Shown here: positions 38,630 to 48,286 of the stretch, piece after piece
Position numbering within the stretch: position 1 is the stretch's first letter
Layout: every line of letters begins with the position of its first letter
From: an uncultured Alphaproteobacteria bacterium
GTDB taxonomy: Bacteria; Pseudomonadota; Alphaproteobacteria; UBA8366; GCA-2717185
Assembly (NCBI GenBank): GCA_943788635.1
Contig: CALSRA010000003.1
Span: 62,001 to 126,000, forward strand
Reading direction: 5' to 3'
Length of the DNA: 64,000 bases
Program-made: the position numbers and the translations under genes
The notes under the pieces: model-generated
Database searches by the model: none
The model's input: only the letters and a program-made list of their open reading frames with translations
Told to the model about the DNA's origin: nothing

Positions 38630-40339
38630 ATGACGACAGTACCCTTTGACCCGCGACCGCGAGGTGGCGTTTCCCATGTAATCGGCGATACGGCGACGCC
38701 GCTGTGGCACAAGACGATTCCGCAGGTTCTGGCCGAGACCGCGGCGTCTTTTCCTGACCGGGAGGCCGTCGCTTTCTGCGCGCATGGCTACCGGCGGACA
38801 TGGCGGACATTCGCCGCCGATGTCGATGCGTTGGCCGCTGGGCTGGCCGGGTTGGGATTGGTGAAGGGGGATCGGATCGGTATCTGGTCGCCCAACCGGC
38901 CGGAATGGCTGCTGATCCAGTTTGCCTCGGCCCGGGCCGGACTTGTGCTTGTCAACATCAACCCGGCCTACCGTCTGACCGAGCTGGAATACGCCCTCAA
39001 CAAGGTCGGCTGTCGAGCCTTGCTCACGGCAGAGGCGTTCAAGAGTTCAGATTATCTGGCCATGATCCGAGAGCTGGCGCCGGAGCTGGAACAGGCAGAA
39101 CCGGGTAATCTCAGGTCTGCGCGCCTGCCGGAGCTTCACATGGTGATTGCCACCGGTGACACACAACATTCCGGCATATTGCGTTTTGCCGATGTCATGG
39201 CGATGGGCGAGGGGGCCGATCTCACGGCGCTGGACGCTGTCACCGCCAGTCTGCATCCCGATGACGCCATCAACATCCAGTTCACCAGCGGCACGACCGG
39301 GCACGCCCAAGGGCGCGACCCTGTCACACGTCAACATCCTCAACAATGCGCGCTTTACCGTCGAGCGCCTGCATTTTTCCCAGGCTGATCGGCTATGCAT
39401 TCCCGTCCCCCTCTACCATTGCTTCGGCATGGTCATGGGCACACTTGGTTGTGTGACGACCGGCGCCACCATGGTTTTCCCGGGCGAGGGGTTCGAGCCT
39501 GCTTCAACCCTGAATGCCATCACCGCTGAGCGCTGCACGGCGGTTTACGGCGTTCCCACCATGTTTGCCGCCATGCTTGATCATCCGGCGTTCGGGGACG
39601 CGGATACATCAAGTCTGCGCACCGGCATCATGGCGGGTTCGCCCTGTCCCATCGAACTGATGAAACGTGTCGTCGCCGATATGGGCGTTGCCGAAGTCAC
39701 CATTGCCTATGGCATGACCGAAACCAGCCCGGTGTCGTTCCAGAGCCACACCGATGATCCGATTGACCGGCGCGTGACCACGGTCGGGCGGGTCCATCCT
39801 CATGTCGAGGTCAGGATTGCCGATCCCGAAACCGGCGCGACCATGTCGATTGGTGAACCCGGCGAGATCCTCACCGGGGGTTACTCCGTCATGCTGGGTT
39901 ACTGGGACGACCCCGAAAACACGGCTGCGTCGATTGATGCTGACGGCTTCATGCATTCCGGCGATCTGGGAACCATCGATGCGCAGGGTTACGCCAACAT
40001 CGTCGGGCGTGTGAAGGACATGGTGTGCGCGGTGGCGAAAACGTCTACCCCCGCGAGATCGAGGAGTATCTCTATCGCCACCCCGCAGTTGCCATGGTCC
40101 AGGTCTTTGGGGTGCCCGACGAGAAGATGGGCGAGGAGATTGCCGTCTGGATCGTCTTGCGCGAAGGCCATACGGCGAGCGCCGAGGATATCATCGGATT
40201 CTGCCGTGGCCAGATCGCTCACTTCAAGGTCCCGCGCTATGTCGACTTCGTTGAAGAAGTTCCGATGACGGTTACTGGCAAAGCCCAGAAGTTCCGCATG
40301 CGCGAAGCCATGGTCGTGGAACTGGGGCTTGCGGGTTAG
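38630..40339 (+). CDS. acyl-CoA synthetase (AMP-forming), two apparent frameshifts
   Basis: The protein is an ANL-family ligase. The first frame gives [20 protein letters not shown] to [11 protein letters not shown], the second [20 protein letters not shown] through [17 protein letters not shown] and [20 protein letters not shown], and the third [20 protein letters not shown] to the stop. An extra G at 39299-39301 and a missing base near 40025 explain the breaks. The P-loop TSGTTGTPKG, the A8 motif and the catalytic Lys in [12 protein letters not shown] are present. Repaired length is about 569 residues. It activates a fatty or aromatic acid to its CoA thioester. The stop overlaps the convergent TPR gene by four bases. 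Confidence 0.85.
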
Positions 40340-41703
40340 GCGCTCGCGGATCGCGCGGTCGCCGCGCCGGCATTGTCTCCCAGCGCGTCTAGCGAATCGG
40401 CATAGCGTGTCCGGGCATCAAGGTTGGTCGGATACAGCGCGATCCGTTCCGCCAGCAAGGCGCGGGCCAGCGTAAGCTGCTTGTCTTTTGTTGCTGCTTC
40501 GATCAGGTACTGGGCGAAGATGTCACGCTGGGCGTGGCTGCCGCCGACGCAGGCATAGTCGTAACGGATCGGCAGCATGGTTTCGATCGTTTGCGTATAG
40601 TCGCCCCGGCCATAGGCGAGGATCGCTTCGCAAAGCGGGATGGCGACCGGGTTCATGGTGGCGGCGGCGAAATTGTCCGGTGTTTCCGCAAATCGCCGCA
40701 GGGAGCGGAGCAGTTTGTCGGCCTGTTCCGTGCGGCCTTCGCGCGCCAGCACGATCATGTTGTGCATTTCGGTGAAGGCCAGCGTGTGGTCGCCGATCCG
40801 GCCTTCGGCCATGTCCGCCAGGATGGCCCAGCGGTTGCCGGTATCGACACCCAGGAAGTCCAGCCGCGCCAGCATTGAGGCGGCGTTCTGCACATCGAGA
40901 TAGAAATCGGACGGGTCCGGCACGATGGAATTGTCGTACAGGTCGAGAACCCGGTCATATTCGCCCAGCGCCAGCGCGAACATCGCCGTATGCCACCAGA
41001 TATGCCCCTTGAAGGGGTTGCGGTCATTCCAGGCATCGGCGGGCTGGCTCAGCCAGGTCTGCCCGTCCTTCGCCCGGCCCTGCATCTCCAGTACATGGGC
41101 GACGGCGTGTATCGCCCACAGGTCGTCGGGATTGTGGTCCACAGCCTTGCGGCCAAGTGCTTCGGCCTGTTCGTAATCGCCGCATTCCTCCAGCCCGAAC
41201 GAATACATGCCGCATACCGCGCCATAGCCGGGCATAGCCGGGTCCCAGGCGCGGAAGACGCGAGCGATACCGTCGCGCAGGAGTTCCCGGCGGCCCATCC
41301 AGAAGGCGTTGAAATGCTGCAGTCGCAGCGCCAGGATATCCGCTGGATTGTCGAACAGGATCTGGTCCCAGATGCCGTTGGATTTGTTCAGGTCACCGGA
41401 CAGCCAGGCGCGCAGGGCCTCGATATGGGCGCGTTCGCGTTCGGTAACGCGGTTTGAACCCGCTTCGGCCTTCGCGATGCATCCCGCGACCTTGTCATTC
41501 ATTGCGTTCGAGCCAAAGAGCATCATCAGGTAGCCCTGAAGCACATTGGCCATGACAAAATCGGGATCGGCTTCCAGGCAGGATTTCAGCGATCCCATGG
41601 CGCCGGCGCGGTATTCCAGATAATCGGTGATCGCCTGATCGTAGCGGGTCGCGGCCTCATTGCTGTCGGTCGTGAGCGCCAGCCCTCGTGAATCCGTATG
41701 CAT
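40336..41703 (-). CDS. TPR-repeat protein of the TTC38-like family
   Basis: ATG 41703, preceded by AGAGGGAAAG, gives 455 residues starting [20 protein letters not shown]. The protein is made of TPR-like helical pairs ([60 protein letters not shown]). [20 protein letters not shown] and [20 protein letters not shown] match the bacterial relatives of tetratricopeptide protein 38. It is cytoplasmic with no signal peptide. The function is unknown; TPRs mediate protein contacts. Confidence 0.8.
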   Translation of the reverse strand: MHTDSRGLALTTDSNEAATRYDQAITDYLEYRAGAMGSLKSCLEADPDFVMANVLQGYLMMLFGSNAMNDKVAGCIAKAEAGSNRVTERERAHIEALRAWLSGDLNKSNGIWDQILFDNPADILALRLQHFNAFWMGRRELLRDGIARVFRAWDPAMPGYGAVCGMYSFGLEECGDYEQAEALGRKAVDHNPDDLWAIHAVAHVLEMQGRAKDGQTWLSQPADAWNDRNPFKGHIWWHTAMFALALGEYDRVLDLYDNSIVPDPSDFYLDVQNAASMLARLDFLGVDTGNRWAILADMAEGRIGDHTLAFTEMHNMIVLAREGRTEQADKLLRSLRRFAETPDNFAAATMNPVAIPLCEAILAYGRGDYTQTIETMLPIRYDYACVGGSHAQRDIFAQYLIEAATKDKQLTLARALLAERIALYPTNLDARTRYADSLDALGDNAGAATARSASA

Positions 41704-41810
41704 TCGCTTTCCCTCTCGATTTCGCATCGTCATGGCACTATTACGGGGTGGGTCCGCCGTGACAAGATGGTGGGGCAAAGGGCCGCGTAACAAACCGGGG
41801 AACTATAACG

Positions 41811-43739
41811 ATGACTCAGCCGAAGATCGCACCTTACGGAAGCTGGCGATCGCCGATTACCGCCGACATGATCGTTGGCAGCACAGTGGGGTTGGGTCAG
41901 GTCACCTGTGACGGCGGCGATATCTACTGGACGGAAACGCGCCCAACCGAAGGCGGCCGCAGCGTCGTCTGCCGATGGTCCGGCACGGGGCCCGCCGTCG
42001 ATGTTACCCCGGCGGAATTCAGTGTTCGGACCCGCGTCCACGAGTATGGCGGCGGCGCCTATACCGTTTGTGATGGCAGTGTCTATTTCTGCAATGATTC
42101 CGATCAGCGGTTGATGGTGCAGGCGCCGGGGCAGAATCCGCGCGCGTTAACGCCGGAAGGGCCGTGGCGATATGCGGATATGTGCGTCGATCCGCAGCAC
42201 CAACGGGTACTGGCCGTGCGGGAATCGCATGAAGAGGGACTGGAGGAGCCGGCCAATTCGCTGGTGGCGGTGGGATTTGATGGAACGGTGACTGTGCTGG
42301 CGGAAGGGGCGGATTTCTATGCCGCGCCGCGCCTGTCGCCCGATGGCAGCCAACTGGCCTGGCTGACCTGGAGCCACCCGGACATGCCCTGGGACAGTTG
42401 CCGGCTCTGGCTTGCCGATATCGGGCCGGGGGGTAAAACGGGCGAGCCGTTCCTTGTTGCCGGCGGTGAGCGAGAGGCAACTTTCCAGCCGGCCTGGTCG
42501 CCGGCGGGTGAACTTCATTTCGTATCTGACCGGACCGGGTGGTGGAACCTGTATCGCTGGGACGGTATGCAGTCACATCCGTTGTATCCGATGGACGCGG
42601 AATTCGGATTGCCGCAATGGGTATTCGGCATGTCGACCTATGGTTTTGACGCGGCTGGCGAGGTTGTTGCGACCTATTGCGAAGGCGGGTTCTGGCATCT
42701 GGGCCGCTTGTCCGGCGGCATCCTGGAGCCCGTCGCTACGCCCTATAGCGGTTTCAGTTCCCTATGCGTTGATGGCAAGCGGGCTGTGTTTGTCGCCGGT
42801 CATCCCTCACAGCCATCCGCCGTTGTCGCATTGGATCTGGGGACGGGGAATGCCGATGTGCTGCGCCGTTCAGCGGAAGCGGCGATTGATTCCGAATACG
42901 TCTCGCGGGCCGAGGCAATCCATTTTCCAACATCAGGGGGACGCGTCGCGCACGGGTTTTTCTATCCGCCGGTGAATCAGGGTTTCACGGGGCCGGATGG
43001 CGCGTTGCCGCCGCTGATTGTCAAAAGTCATGGGGGACCAACGGCGCAGGCGGGGTCTTCTTTCGAACTGAAGATCCAGTTCTGGACCAGCCGCGGATTT
43101 GCCGTTCTGGATGTGAATTACGGCGGCAGCACCGGCTATGGACGGGCCTACCGGCGTTCCCTCGACGGGCTCTGGGGCATTGTCGACGTGGATGATTGCG
43201 AGGCAGGGGCACAGTACCTGGCGGCGGAGCACCGCGTTGACGGCGACCGGCTGATCATTACCGGCGGCAGCGCAGGCGGTTATACGACGCTTTGCGCGCT
43301 GACCTTCGGCGATACTTTCCGTGCTGGCGCCAGTCATTACGGTATCGGGGGGCTTGAGGCGCTGGCGACAGATACCCACAAATTCGAAAGCCGCTATCTT
43401 GACCGCCTCATTGGCCCATGGCCGGAAGCCAGGGACGTGTACCGGGACCGGTCGCCGATTCATTTTGCGGACCAGCTCGACTGTCCCGTCATCTTTTTCC
43501 AGGGGCAGGACGACAAGGTCGTGCCGCCAAACCAGGCGGAAACCATGGTGGCGTCGCTGCGGGAAAAGGGCACGCCGGTTGCCTATATTCCCTTCGACGG
43601 GGAAGGGCACGGTTTTCGCCAGGCGGCAAACATAAAACGCGCGCTGGAAGGCGAGTTGTATTTTTACGGCCGGATATTCGGCTTCACCCCGGCGGATGAT
43701 ATTGCGCCGGTCGAGATTATGAATATGCCGGAGTGCTGA
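41811..43739 (+). CDS. S9 family prolyl oligopeptidase-like serine peptidase
   Basis: The 642-residue product has an N-terminal beta-propeller with YWTETRPTEGGRSVVCRW and LSPDGSQLAWLTWSHPDMPW, and a C-terminal alpha/beta hydrolase with NYGGSTGYGRAYRRSLDGLW, the nucleophile in ITGGSAGGYTTLCALTFGDT, an acid residue in FFQGQDDKVVPPNQAE and catalytic His in FDGEGHGFRQ. It cleaves short peptides or acyl-peptides. No signal peptide is seen. It is followed three bases later by maiA, suggesting co-transcription. Confidence 0.88.
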   Translation: MTQPKIAPYGSWRSPITADMIVGSTVGLGQVTCDGGDIYWTETRPTEGGRSVVCRWSGTGPAVDVTPAEFSVRTRVHEYGGGAYTVCDGSVYFCNDSDQRLMVQAPGQNPRALTPEGPWRYADMCVDPQHQRVLAVRESHEEGLEEPANSLVAVGFDGTVTVLAEGADFYAAPRLSPDGSQLAWLTWSHPDMPWDSCRLWLADIGPGGKTGEPFLVAGGEREATFQPAWSPAGELHFVSDRTGWWNLYRWDGMQSHPLYPMDAEFGLPQWVFGMSTYGFDAAGEVVATYCEGGFWHLGRLSGGILEPVATPYSGFSSLCVDGKRAVFVAGHPSQPSAVVALDLGTGNADVLRRSAEAAIDSEYVSRAEAIHFPTSGGRVAHGFFYPPVNQGFTGPDGALPPLIVKSHGGPTAQAGSSFELKIQFWTSRGFAVLDVNYGGSTGYGRAYRRSLDGLWGIVDVDDCEAGAQYLAAEHRVDGDRLIITGGSAGGYTTLCALTFGDTFRAGASHYGIGGLEALATDTHKFESRYLDRLIGPWPEARDVYRDRSPIHFADQLDCPVIFFQGQDDKVVPPNQAETMVASLREKGTPVAYIPFDGEGHGFRQAANIKRALEGELYFYGRIFGFTPADDIAPVEIMNMPEC

Positions 43740-43742
43740 TCG

Positions 43743-44387
43743 ATGAAACTGTATTCGTACTGGCGGTCATCGGCCGCGTATCGCGCCCGAATTGCCCTGA
43801 ACCTGAAGGGCCTCGATTGGGAGAGTGTCGGTGTTGACCTGACGGCAGGGGCTCAGAAACGGCAGGATTATGCGTCGGTCAATCCACAGATGATCGTGCC
43901 GACGCTTGATGACAACGGGGTTATCGTCCGCCAGTCGCTGGCCGTCCTGGAATATCTGGAAGAAACCCATCCCGAACCGGCGTTGCTGCCGGATACGCCG
44001 GGCGCGCGCGCCCGTGTGCGGTCAATCGCGCAATTCATCGCCTGCGAGATGCACCCGCTGAACACCATGATCATTCACGCCTATATGAAGGACGAGATGG
44101 GGCTGGACGACGCGGCGGTGACCAAATGGTATATGCGCTGGACAACCCGTGGGCTGGATGCGCTCGAAGCATCGCTGGCCGATGATCCGGCGACGGGAAC
44201 CTATTGCCATGGCGATACGCCGGGCATGGCGGATACCTGTGTTGTTCCGCACCTGTTCAATATCGCCCGATTCGGGGTGGATATCTCACCCTATCCCACA
44301 CTGGAACGCATCAACGCTGCCTGCGTGACATTGCCGGCTTTCGCCGATGCCGCGCCGAACCGTCAGCCGGATTTTGTGCCGGACTGA
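43743..44387 (+). CDS. maiA: maleylacetoacetate isomerase
   Basis: The 214-residue GST-zeta protein starts MKLYSYWRSSAAYRARIALN, carrying the SSxxxxR glutathione motif, then ASVNPQMIVPTLDDNGVIVR, LAVLEYLEETHPEPALLPDT, HPLNTMIIHAYMKDEMG and YCHGDTPGMADTCVVPHLFN. It converts maleylacetoacetate to fumarylacetoacetate using glutathione, the step between the dioxygenase and FAH-like genes at 36-38 kb. It starts three bases after the S9 peptidase stop. Confidence 0.9.
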   Translation: MKLYSYWRSSAAYRARIALNLKGLDWESVGVDLTAGAQKRQDYASVNPQMIVPTLDDNGVIVRQSLAVLEYLEETHPEPALLPDTPGARARVRSIAQFIACEMHPLNTMIIHAYMKDEMGLDDAAVTKWYMRWTTRGLDALEASLADDPATGTYCHGDTPGMADTCVVPHLFNIARFGVDISPYPTLERINAACVTLPAFADAAPNRQPDFVPD

Positions 44388-44411
44388 CGATACCGATCCG
44401 TTTGCTGTTGG

Positions 44412-45167
44412 CTAGCCCTTGGATTCGCGTTCCCGGGCGATGAGTTCCCGCATCTGATCGGCTTCGATCGCGCCGGGAACGAGCTGGTCCCCGAACAGGA
44501 AGGCAGGGGTGCCGTTTATGCCAAGCGATTGCGCGAGCTGAAGGGTTTCGTCGAGATAAAGATCGATTTCCGGAGCGGCCATATCCGTGACGAGTTTTTT
44601 CATGTCGAGGCCGAGTTCATGGGCGACCTGCATGACCTTGTCTTCGGTCAGGCGACCTTTCAGTTCCATCAGGGCGACGTGATAATCGAAATACTTGCCC
44701 TGCTTTTCGGATGCCATCGCAGCCCGCGCGGCGAAGCGGGATACCGGACCCAGAATCGGCATTTCCTTCCAAAGCACGCGTATATTCTTGTCCGACTCCA
44801 TGACGCTCTTGAAGGCCGGTAACACCCGCTTGCAATAGCCGCACTGGTAGTCGAAGAACTCTACGACGACGACATCGCCATCGGGATTGCCCAGGACCGG
44901 AGTCATCGGATTGTCAAAGATCTGCGGCGCCAGGGCGATTTTGGCCTGCCGTTGTGCTTCTTCCTTCGCGACCTGTTCGCGTTCGCGCAGACGGTCGATG
45001 GCCTCGGCGATGATTTCAGGATTTTCGAGGATGTACTGGCGGACAATTTCCTCGATTTCGGTCTTTTCCATCTTGCCGGTATCGGCCAGTGCGGGCACGG
45101 CCATGCCGATTGCGACTACGGCCAGGGCACATTGCCTTGCCAGACCGGTCATGCGCGTGAATGCCAT
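44412..45167 (-). CDS. DsbA-family thiol:disulfide oxidoreductase
   Basis: The 251-residue product has a signal peptide (CALAVVAIGMAVPALAD), an N-terminal helical stretch (EEIVRQYILENPEIIAEAID) as in ScsC/Com1-type proteins, and the active site VVVEFFDYQCGYCKRVLPAF (CGYC). The cis-Pro loop is LGINGTPAFLFGDQLVPGAI. It oxidises or isomerises disulfides in the periplasm. It lies 15 bases downstream of the M48 protease on the same strand, a pairing common in alphaproteobacteria. Confidence 0.92.
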   Translation of the reverse strand: MAFTRMTGLARQCALAVVAIGMAVPALADTGKMEKTEIEEIVRQYILENPEIIAEAIDRLREREQVAKEEAQRQAKIALAPQIFDNPMTPVLGNPDGDVVVVEFFDYQCGYCKRVLPAFKSVMESDKNIRVLWKEMPILGPVSRFAARAAMASEKQGKYFDYHVALMELKGRLTEDKVMQVAHELGLDMKKLVTDMAAPEIDLYLDETLQLAQSLGINGTPAFLFGDQLVPGAIEADQMRELIARERESKG

Positions 45168-45182
45168 GAATTGTATCCTTTG

Positions 45183-46541
45183 TTACTCTTTTGGTTTTTC
45201 GGTAGCGTTCTTGATGTCCTGGGCCCGGACCCAACCGGCGGAACCATTGGGAAACAACTCGATCGCCCGTGATGCCCGGTACTGCGCGACATCCCTTTTG
45301 CCGGTCAGCATGGCTTCTTCGGCAAGGGAGAGCATGACGTTCGCATTGTCTCCATTGCGGGAATAGGCCGTCGACATGAGCCGCCACGCAAGCGGAATTT
45401 CCGGCTCATAGCGGATTGCTTCGGTCAGATTGGCGAGCGCTTCATCGTCCCGGGCCGGATCGTTCAGTTCCAGAAGTGACTGTGCAAGATTGATGCGTAT
45501 CAGCGCCGCCCAGGGCAGTATTTCAATCGACTTTCGGTAGGGCGCAATCGATTCTGAAACCCGTCCGGCATCCTGAAGGACATCGCCCCGCAATTCGTAG
45601 AAGAACGGATCGTTTGGCGAATCAGCGATCAACCCATCGACAAGTTCGAGGGCTTCCTTGACCCGATGCTTTTCCTTGTAGGCGATGGCCCTGGCATACC
45701 GCCCCGGGACGCTGGTATCGGATTCGGGGAAATCCCGAAGCGTACGGGATAGCGGGTTGATATAGCCTTTCAGCTTCGCGCGCATCCGGGCATGTGCCTG
45801 CCTGATGTCTTCGCGAACCTGTTTGTTCGAATTGGCGGAATGCGAAATTTTCTCGCTCAGAAACTCGATCCGGTCACGGGTCAGCGGATGGGACCGGACA
45901 TAGGGATCCTGGTTTGCCGTGGCGAGCGATTCCTGTCCGGACAGTATTTCCAGGAAATCCAGCAGGCCGCGTGCGGAGATGCCGTTGGTTTCCAGAAACT
46001 CGAACCCGGCTTGGTCCGCAGACCGTTCCATCGTTCTGGTATAAGACAGGATGCTGCGCTGCTGAATTGTGGAGACACCGCCGATAACCGCCTGCGCGGC
46101 CCCGGGCTGGCCCGATGCGACGGCCGCCGCGCCACCCAGGATCATGGCGAGAATGGATTGCGTCGATGAATTCCGGAGCCTTTCCTGCAGCCGAACCAGG
46201 TGACCGCCGGCGATATGACCGGTTTCATGAGCAATGACTCCGATAACCTGTTCGGCATTGTCGGCGCGCATTAACAGTCCCGTATTTATGAACAGGCGCT
46301 GGCCCCCGGCGACGAAAGCGTTTAGGGTCGCGTCGTTGACGATATGGATCGAAATATCGGCGGCCTGCAATCCGGCAGCTTCGAAAATGGGTGTGGAAAA
46401 GACCCGAATCGTGTTTTCAATTTCCGTATCGCGGATGAGGGAAATACCCCTCGCAGACGTTTGACCGGACAGCAGAATCAGGGCAATGCAGAACGACGCA
46501 ACAAAGCCGGTGGCCGCTTTTGGAACCCGAATGCGCTTCAA
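45183..46541 (-). CDS. BepA-like M48 family metalloprotease with TPR domain
   Basis: The product has a signal peptide (KAATGFVASFCIALILLSGQ), an M48 zinc site in VIGVIAHETGHIAGGHLVRL with the third ligand in RSADQAGFEFL, and a C-terminal TPR region (ALELVDGLIADSPNDPFFYE, YRKSIEILPWAALIRINLAQ). This is the BepA/YfgC layout: periplasmic protease and chaperone for outer-membrane protein assembly. I favour TTG 46541 as start because AAGGAG lies ten bases upstream; ATG 46595 would add 18 arginine-rich residues. It is divergent from, and overlaps, the GGT-like gene start. Confidence 0.88.
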   Translation of the reverse strand: MKRIRVPKAATGFVASFCIALILLSGQTSARGISLIRDTEIENTIRVFSTPIFEAAGLQAADISIHIVNDATLNAFVAGGQRLFINTGLLMRADNAEQVIGVIAHETGHIAGGHLVRLQERLRNSSTQSILAMILGGAAAVASGQPGAAQAVIGGVSTIQQRSILSYTRTMERSADQAGFEFLETNGISARGLLDFLEILSGQESLATANQDPYVRSHPLTRDRIEFLSEKISHSANSNKQVREDIRQAHARMRAKLKGYINPLSRTLRDFPESDTSVPGRYARAIAYKEKHRVKEALELVDGLIADSPNDPFFYELRGDVLQDAGRVSESIAPYRKSIEILPWAALIRINLAQSLLELNDPARDDEALANLTEAIRYEPEIPLAWRLMSTAYSRNGDNANVMLSLAEEAMLTGKRDVAQYRASRAIELFPNGSAGWVRAQDIKNATEKPKE

Positions 46542-48261
46542 TGTCTCTAAACTCCTTCGAAACAGTACTCTAACTGGGGTTCTGGGACGCCGCAATCAAG
46601 GTCTCGTGATGGCGACGGCAGTTTGCCTGATCGCGGCCTGCAGTGGTGGCAATGAAACCGCCGAATCTCCGGGCATCCTGGGCGGAATATTTGGGGGAAC
46701 GAGCGAAGCGCCCCGTGAGCGGACACGATTGATTGAAAGCGACCTCGTGTTTTTTGGCGTCGTTGCCGGGGATGAGCCTGTTGCCGTCAAGGCGGCGGAA
46801 GATGTCCTGAAATTCGGCGGAACCGCGGCAGATGCCGCCGTGGCGATGGCGCTGACACTGACGGTTACCATGCCGTCGATGTCCAGTCTTGGTGGCGGTG
46901 GGGTATGTATCGTCCACGATCCCGGGAAATCGGAAACCGAGGTCATGGACTTTATCGCCCCCCGGGGGACTGCATCGGCGCGGGCGGACCGGCCAAGTGC
47001 GGTACCGACATTATTGAGCGGACTATCGGCGCTGAACGCCCGTTATGGCCGGCAGGACATGCGGGGCCTATTGGCCAGTGCGGAGAAAATGGCTCGTTTT
47101 GGTCATATTGTCTCACGTGCGGCGGCACGGGATTTCGCCCTGGCGGCCAGGCCGCTGTTCAACGACCCCGCGGCACGACGCATTTTCGCGCGTCCCAATG
47201 GCGCGCCGCCGGCCGAACAGGAAAGACTGACTCAGGCAGATCTGGCGGATACCTATGGCAAGCTGCGGACGATGGGCATAAACAGCTTTTATCGCGGGGC
47301 GCTGGCGCAAACGATGGTCGATGCTGTCAAAGCCGCCGGGGGAACGCTGGAACTGGCGGATTTGCAGGCTTACCTGCCTGTCTGGAAAAAGGCAGAGCTG
47401 GTTACATACAGGGAAATGGATCTTGCCTTTGCGCCGACACCGGCCGGGGTCGGCGTTGGTGGGGCATTGATGTGGAACATGCTGGCGACGGGAGATCGAT
47501 ACAGGTCGGCAACGGCGGACGGGCGGGCGCATTTGCTGGTTGAAACGGCAAAACGGGCCTTTGCGGGGCGGAGTGCATGGCTTTACGGAAGCAATACGCC
47601 CGAGCCATCCGAGTCGTTTACGACTGTAGCTGTTTCCGATCGGTTAATGACCGGTTTTGATGCGGGGCGCGCCACACCTGTTTCAGCGCTTGACCCGCGC
47701 CCGGTTGCGGTTGCGGAAAATCCTTCCGGAACAGGGTTTGTGGTTGTTGATCTGGTCGGGCAGGCGGTTGCCTGCACGCTGACCAATTACAGCTTTTTCG
47801 GGACTGGCAGGGTTGCGCCGGGGACCGGGATGCTCATCGCGGCGGCGCCCGGTGCTGACGACCGGAATGCTTTGTCTTTGGGCCCCGTTATTGCGTTCGA
47901 TACACAGTTTCGCAGTTTTCGCCTCGCAGTGGCTGGTGCCGGCGGGGCCGCAGCAACGACGGCAACGGCGACGGTTCTGGCTGAATCTCTGCTCGGCGAA
48001 TTCCCGCTCGATCAGGCTGTCGAAAAGCCGCGTGTGCATCACGCCGGGCTGCCGGATATCGTTCTGGCGGAAGAAAAGGTCCCTGAATCAATCGTCAGCG
48101 CCTTGCGCGCGCGCGGCCACAAGGTTTCGCCGATACCGACGCTTGGGCGTGTGAATGCGGCGGAATGCCCCCTGGGGCTCGATGCCTATTCCGAGGATCT
48201 TGCCTGTTTTGTCCATTCGGACCGTCGTGGCTTCGGCATCGCGGCCGAAGCGGAACGATAA
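46531..48261 (+). CDS. gamma-glutamyltransferase family lipoprotein
   Basis: The protein shows an Ntn-hydrolase fold of the GGT family: AAEDVLKFGGTAADAAVAMA, TLTVTMPSMSSLGGGGVCIV, then the predicted self-cleavage nucleophile Thr in PSGTGFVVVDLVGQAVACTL and the GTGRVAPGTGMLIAAAPGAD loop. A lipobox VCLIAACSGG near the N-terminus predicts a lipidated envelope protein, unlike the usual secreted GGT. The catalytic SVVD-type surroundings are altered (GTGFVVVD for TTHFSVVD), so activity is uncertain. The start is uncertain between ATG 46531 and ATG 46609, the latter with AAGG upstream but a short signal peptide. Confidence 0.8.
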   Translation: MRFNVSKLLRNSTLTGVLGRRNQGLVMATAVCLIAACSGGNETAESPGILGGIFGGTSEAPRERTRLIESDLVFFGVVAGDEPVAVKAAEDVLKFGGTAADAAVAMALTLTVTMPSMSSLGGGGVCIVHDPGKSETEVMDFIAPRGTASARADRPSAVPTLLSGLSALNARYGRQDMRGLLASAEKMARFGHIVSRAAARDFALAARPLFNDPAARRIFARPNGAPPAEQERLTQADLADTYGKLRTMGINSFYRGALAQTMVDAVKAAGGTLELADLQAYLPVWKKAELVTYREMDLAFAPTPAGVGVGGALMWNMLATGDRYRSATADGRAHLLVETAKRAFAGRSAWLYGSNTPEPSESFTTVAVSDRLMTGFDAGRATPVSALDPRPVAVAENPSGTGFVVVDLVGQAVACTLTNYSFFGTGRVAPGTGMLIAAAPGADDRNALSLGPVIAFDTQFRSFRLAVAGAGGAAATTATATVLAESLLGEFPLDQAVEKPRVHHAGLPDIVLAEEKVPESIVSALRARGHKVSPIPTLGRVNAAECPLGLDAYSEDLACFVHSDRRGFGIAAEAER

Positions 48262-48286
48262 TCACATTTCTACGGAAAGTCGGATT

